A stretch of DNA of 16,147 bases from Ga0077536 sp943370145. Its GTDB lineage: Bacteria > Pseudomonadota > Gammaproteobacteria > Ga0077536. The stretch lies in contig CALRPY020000079.1 of NCBI GenBank assembly GCA_943370145.1, forward strand, positions 1 to 16,147, read 5' to 3'. Of this stretch, positions 12,784-16,147 are shown piece by piece; within the stretch, counting starts at the first letter, position 1; every line of letters begins with the position of its first letter. Under the pieces are notes generated by a model, which saw nothing but the letters and a program-made list of their open reading frames with translations, was not told the origin of the DNA and made no database searches. The translations under genes and the position numbers were made by a program.

Positions 12784-13167
12784 ATGGCCACAATCAATCA
12801 GTTAGTGCGCAAGCCCCGGAACACACAGCGGAAAAAGAGTGCTGTGCCGGCGCTGGAAGGATGTCCGCAGAAACGCGGCGTATGCACGCGCGTCTACACG
12901 ACGACCCCCAAGAAGCCGAACTCGGCGCTGCGTAAGGTCGCTCGCGTGCGGCTCACCAACGGCCAGGAAGTCACCACCTACATCGGCGGCGAAGGCCACA
13001 ACCTGCAGGAACACTCGGTCATCCTGATCCGCGGCGGTCGCGTCAAGGACTTGCCCGGTGTCCGTTACCACACGGTTCGCGGCACGCTCGATACCTCCGG
13101 TGTCAGTGATCGCCGTCAGGCTCGCTCGAAGTACGGCGCCAAGCGCCCGAAGTCGAAGGCCAAGTAA
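12784..13167 (+). CDS. rpsL: 30S ribosomal protein S12
   Basis: S12 sits at the decoding centre and controls accuracy; it is the classic streptomycin-resistance target. The 127-residue protein starts MATINQLVRKPR and contains CPQKRGVCTRVYTTTPKKPN and GGRVKDLPGVRYHTVRG. K43 and K88 are both lysine, so the sequence is the streptomycin-sensitive type. D89, which is methylthiolated in many bacteria, is present. Residue numbering agrees with E. coli S12 (124 residues), with three extra at the C-terminus. The ribosome-binding site is not ideal: AAAAGGG (12774-12780) is only three bases from the ATG and TGGA (12771-12774) is a weak alternative. It opens the str operon behind a structured leader. Confidence 0.98.
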   Translation: MATINQLVRKPRNTQRKKSAVPALEGCPQKRGVCTRVYTTTPKKPNSALRKVARVRLTNGQEVTTYIGGEGHNLQEHSVILIRGGRVKDLPGVRYHTVRGTLDTSGVSDRRQARSKYGAKRPKSKAK

Positions 13168-13206
13168 TCGCTCCTCCCATGCAACAGATTCGAGATTTCG
13201 CCAGCC

Positions 13207-13677
13207 ATGTCTAGACGCCGCGTCGCAGCCAAACGGGAAATCCTGCCTGATCCGAAGTACGGGGATCAGGTCCTGGCCAAGTTCATCAACATGATCATGT
13301 CCGCCGGCAAGAAGTCGACTGCGGAAAAGATCGTCTATGGCGCGCTCGACGAGATGGCCAAGAAGGGCCGAGGCGAAGCGCTCGATGTCTTCAAGCACGC
13401 GCTTGGCAATATCGAACCCCGCGTCGAGGTGAAATCCCGCCGCGTCGGCGGTGCGACCTATCAGGTCCCGGTCGAGGTGCGTCCGGGCCGTCGCAGCGCG
13501 CTCGCCATGCGGTGGCTGGTGGACGCCGCCCGCAAGCGCGGCGAAAAGTCGATGGATCGTCGCCTCGCCGGTGAACTGCTCGATGCCTTCGAGAATCGCG
13601 GTACCGCAGTGAAGAAGCGGGAAGACACGCACAAGATGGCGGAAGCGAATCGCGCTTTCGCGCACTACCGCTGGTAA
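13207..13677 (+). CDS. rpsG: 30S ribosomal protein S7
   Basis: S7 nucleates assembly of the 30S head by binding the 3' major domain of 16S rRNA, and in E. coli represses its own operon. The 156-residue protein begins MSRRRVAAKREILPDPKYG and contains the conserved VEVKSRRVGGATYQVPVEVR, ALAMRWLVDAARKRG and the ending MAEANRAFAHYRW. The start is fixed by homology, since the ribosome-binding site is weak (CGAGAT at 13191-13196, about 10 bases upstream). Translation may be coupled to rpsL, whose stop is 39 bases upstream. This spacer is much shorter than the roughly 100-base S7-binding spacer of E. coli and shows no stable hairpin. Confidence 0.98.
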   Translation: MSRRRVAAKREILPDPKYGDQVLAKFINMIMSAGKKSTAEKIVYGALDEMAKKGRGEALDVFKHALGNIEPRVEVKSRRVGGATYQVPVEVRPGRRSALAMRWLVDAARKRGEKSMDRRLAGELLDAFENRGTAVKKREDTHKMAEANRAFAHYRW

Positions 13678-13706
13678 CGCTCGGGCGGCTCTAAGGAACA
13701 GCAACC

Positions 13707-15800
<2,094 letters not shown>

Positions 15801-15857
15801 GCGCATCAATAAACAGCACCAGATAACCGCCAGAACCGACGAAGAGGTTAGAGATTC

Positions 15858-16147
15858 ATGTCCAAGGGAAAATTTGAAAGAACGAAACCGCACGTGAACG
15901 TGGGGACGATCGGTCACGTTGACCATGGGAAGACGACGTTGACGGCGGCGCTGACGGTGGTGACGGCGAAGAAGTACGGCGGCGAAGCGAAGGCGTACGA
16001 TCAGATCGACAACGCGCCGGAAGAGCGGGAACGCGGCATCACGATTGCGACGTCGCACGTGGAGTACGAGAGCGACAATCGTCACTACGCGCATGTTGAC
16101 TGCCCGGGCCACGCGGACTACGTGAAGAACATGATCACGGGCGCGGC
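15858..16147 (+). CDS. tuf: Elongation factor Tu, 5' end (partial; downstream tuf copy)
   Basis: The first 96 codons of an EF-Tu gene run off the right edge of the window. The start ATG follows AGAGG (15843-15847) by 10 bases. The protein begins MSKGKFERTKPHVNVGTIGH and has the P-loop GHVDHGKT at residues 19-26, switch I RGITI at 59-63 and DCPGH at 81-85. It is the fourth gene of the str operon. Codon use is striking: all ten threonines are ACG, all nine complete alanine codons are GCG, and valine is GTG or GTT but never GTC, although GTC and GCC are abundant in the neighbouring genes. This is a different codon profile from the upstream tuf tail. Confidence 0.98.
   Translation, partial: MSKGKFERTKPHVNVGTIGHVDHGKTTLTAALTVVTAKKYGGEAKAYDQIDNAPEERERGITIATSHVEYESDNRHYAHVDCPGHADYVKNMITGA

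Noticed and set aside
12784..13167. Streptomycin-resistance substitutions in RpsL
   Set aside because: K43 and K88 are both lysine, the sensitive type.

Overview
This window is a GC-rich bacterial segment carrying a contiguous run of the transcription and translation core: tuf (3' end) - tRNA-Trp - secE - nusG - rplK - rplA - rplJ - rplL - rpoB - rpoC - rpsL - rpsG - fusA - tuf (5' end). Everything reads on the + strand. Gene order, the E. coli-like RpoC residue numbering (including the lineage-type large insertions) and the RpoB/RpoC/L10/S12 sequences point to a gammaproteobacterium, probably on the deep high-GC side of the class (Xanthomonadales, Nevskiales or Steroidobacterales-like). That placement is inferred from remembered family sequences, not from a search. 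Mostly C- or G-ending codons run through all genes.

Layout. Positions 1-309: end of one EF-Tu gene, a strong GC hairpin, and a tRNA-Trp with encoded CCA. Positions 381-1296: secE and nusG. Positions 1297-2528: a leader with a candidate L1-binding hairpin, then rplK and rplA (L11 operon). Positions 2529-2844: a 316-base gap filled by an L10-leader-type RNA with a kink-turn-like bulge, plus extra hairpins before the rplJ ribosome-binding site. Positions 2845-3795: rplJ and rplL. Positions 3796-3965: a large hairpin with a T-rich tail, in the place of the E. coli rplL-rpoB attenuator/RNase III region. Positions 3966-12499: rpoB and rpoC. Positions 12500-12783: a consensus sigma-70 promoter directly followed by an intrinsic terminator, then a structured rpsL leader. 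Positions 12784-16147: the str operon (rpsL, rpsG, fusA, tuf), cut by the window end.

The genes supply protein secretion (SecE), transcription (beta, beta', NusG), the ribosomal stalk and L1/L11 arms, the S12 and S7 decoding and head proteins, and both elongation GTPases. The coding content is conventional and no new protein system is evident. The interest lies in the non-coding RNA between genes: L1 and L10 autoregulatory leaders, an attenuator before rpoB, and above all the promoter-terminator-leader arrangement before rpsL. On the protein side, RpoB has about 58 extra residues relative to E. coli just upstream of the rifampicin region. The two tuf ends mean that nearly the whole window lies between directly repeated EF-Tu genes.
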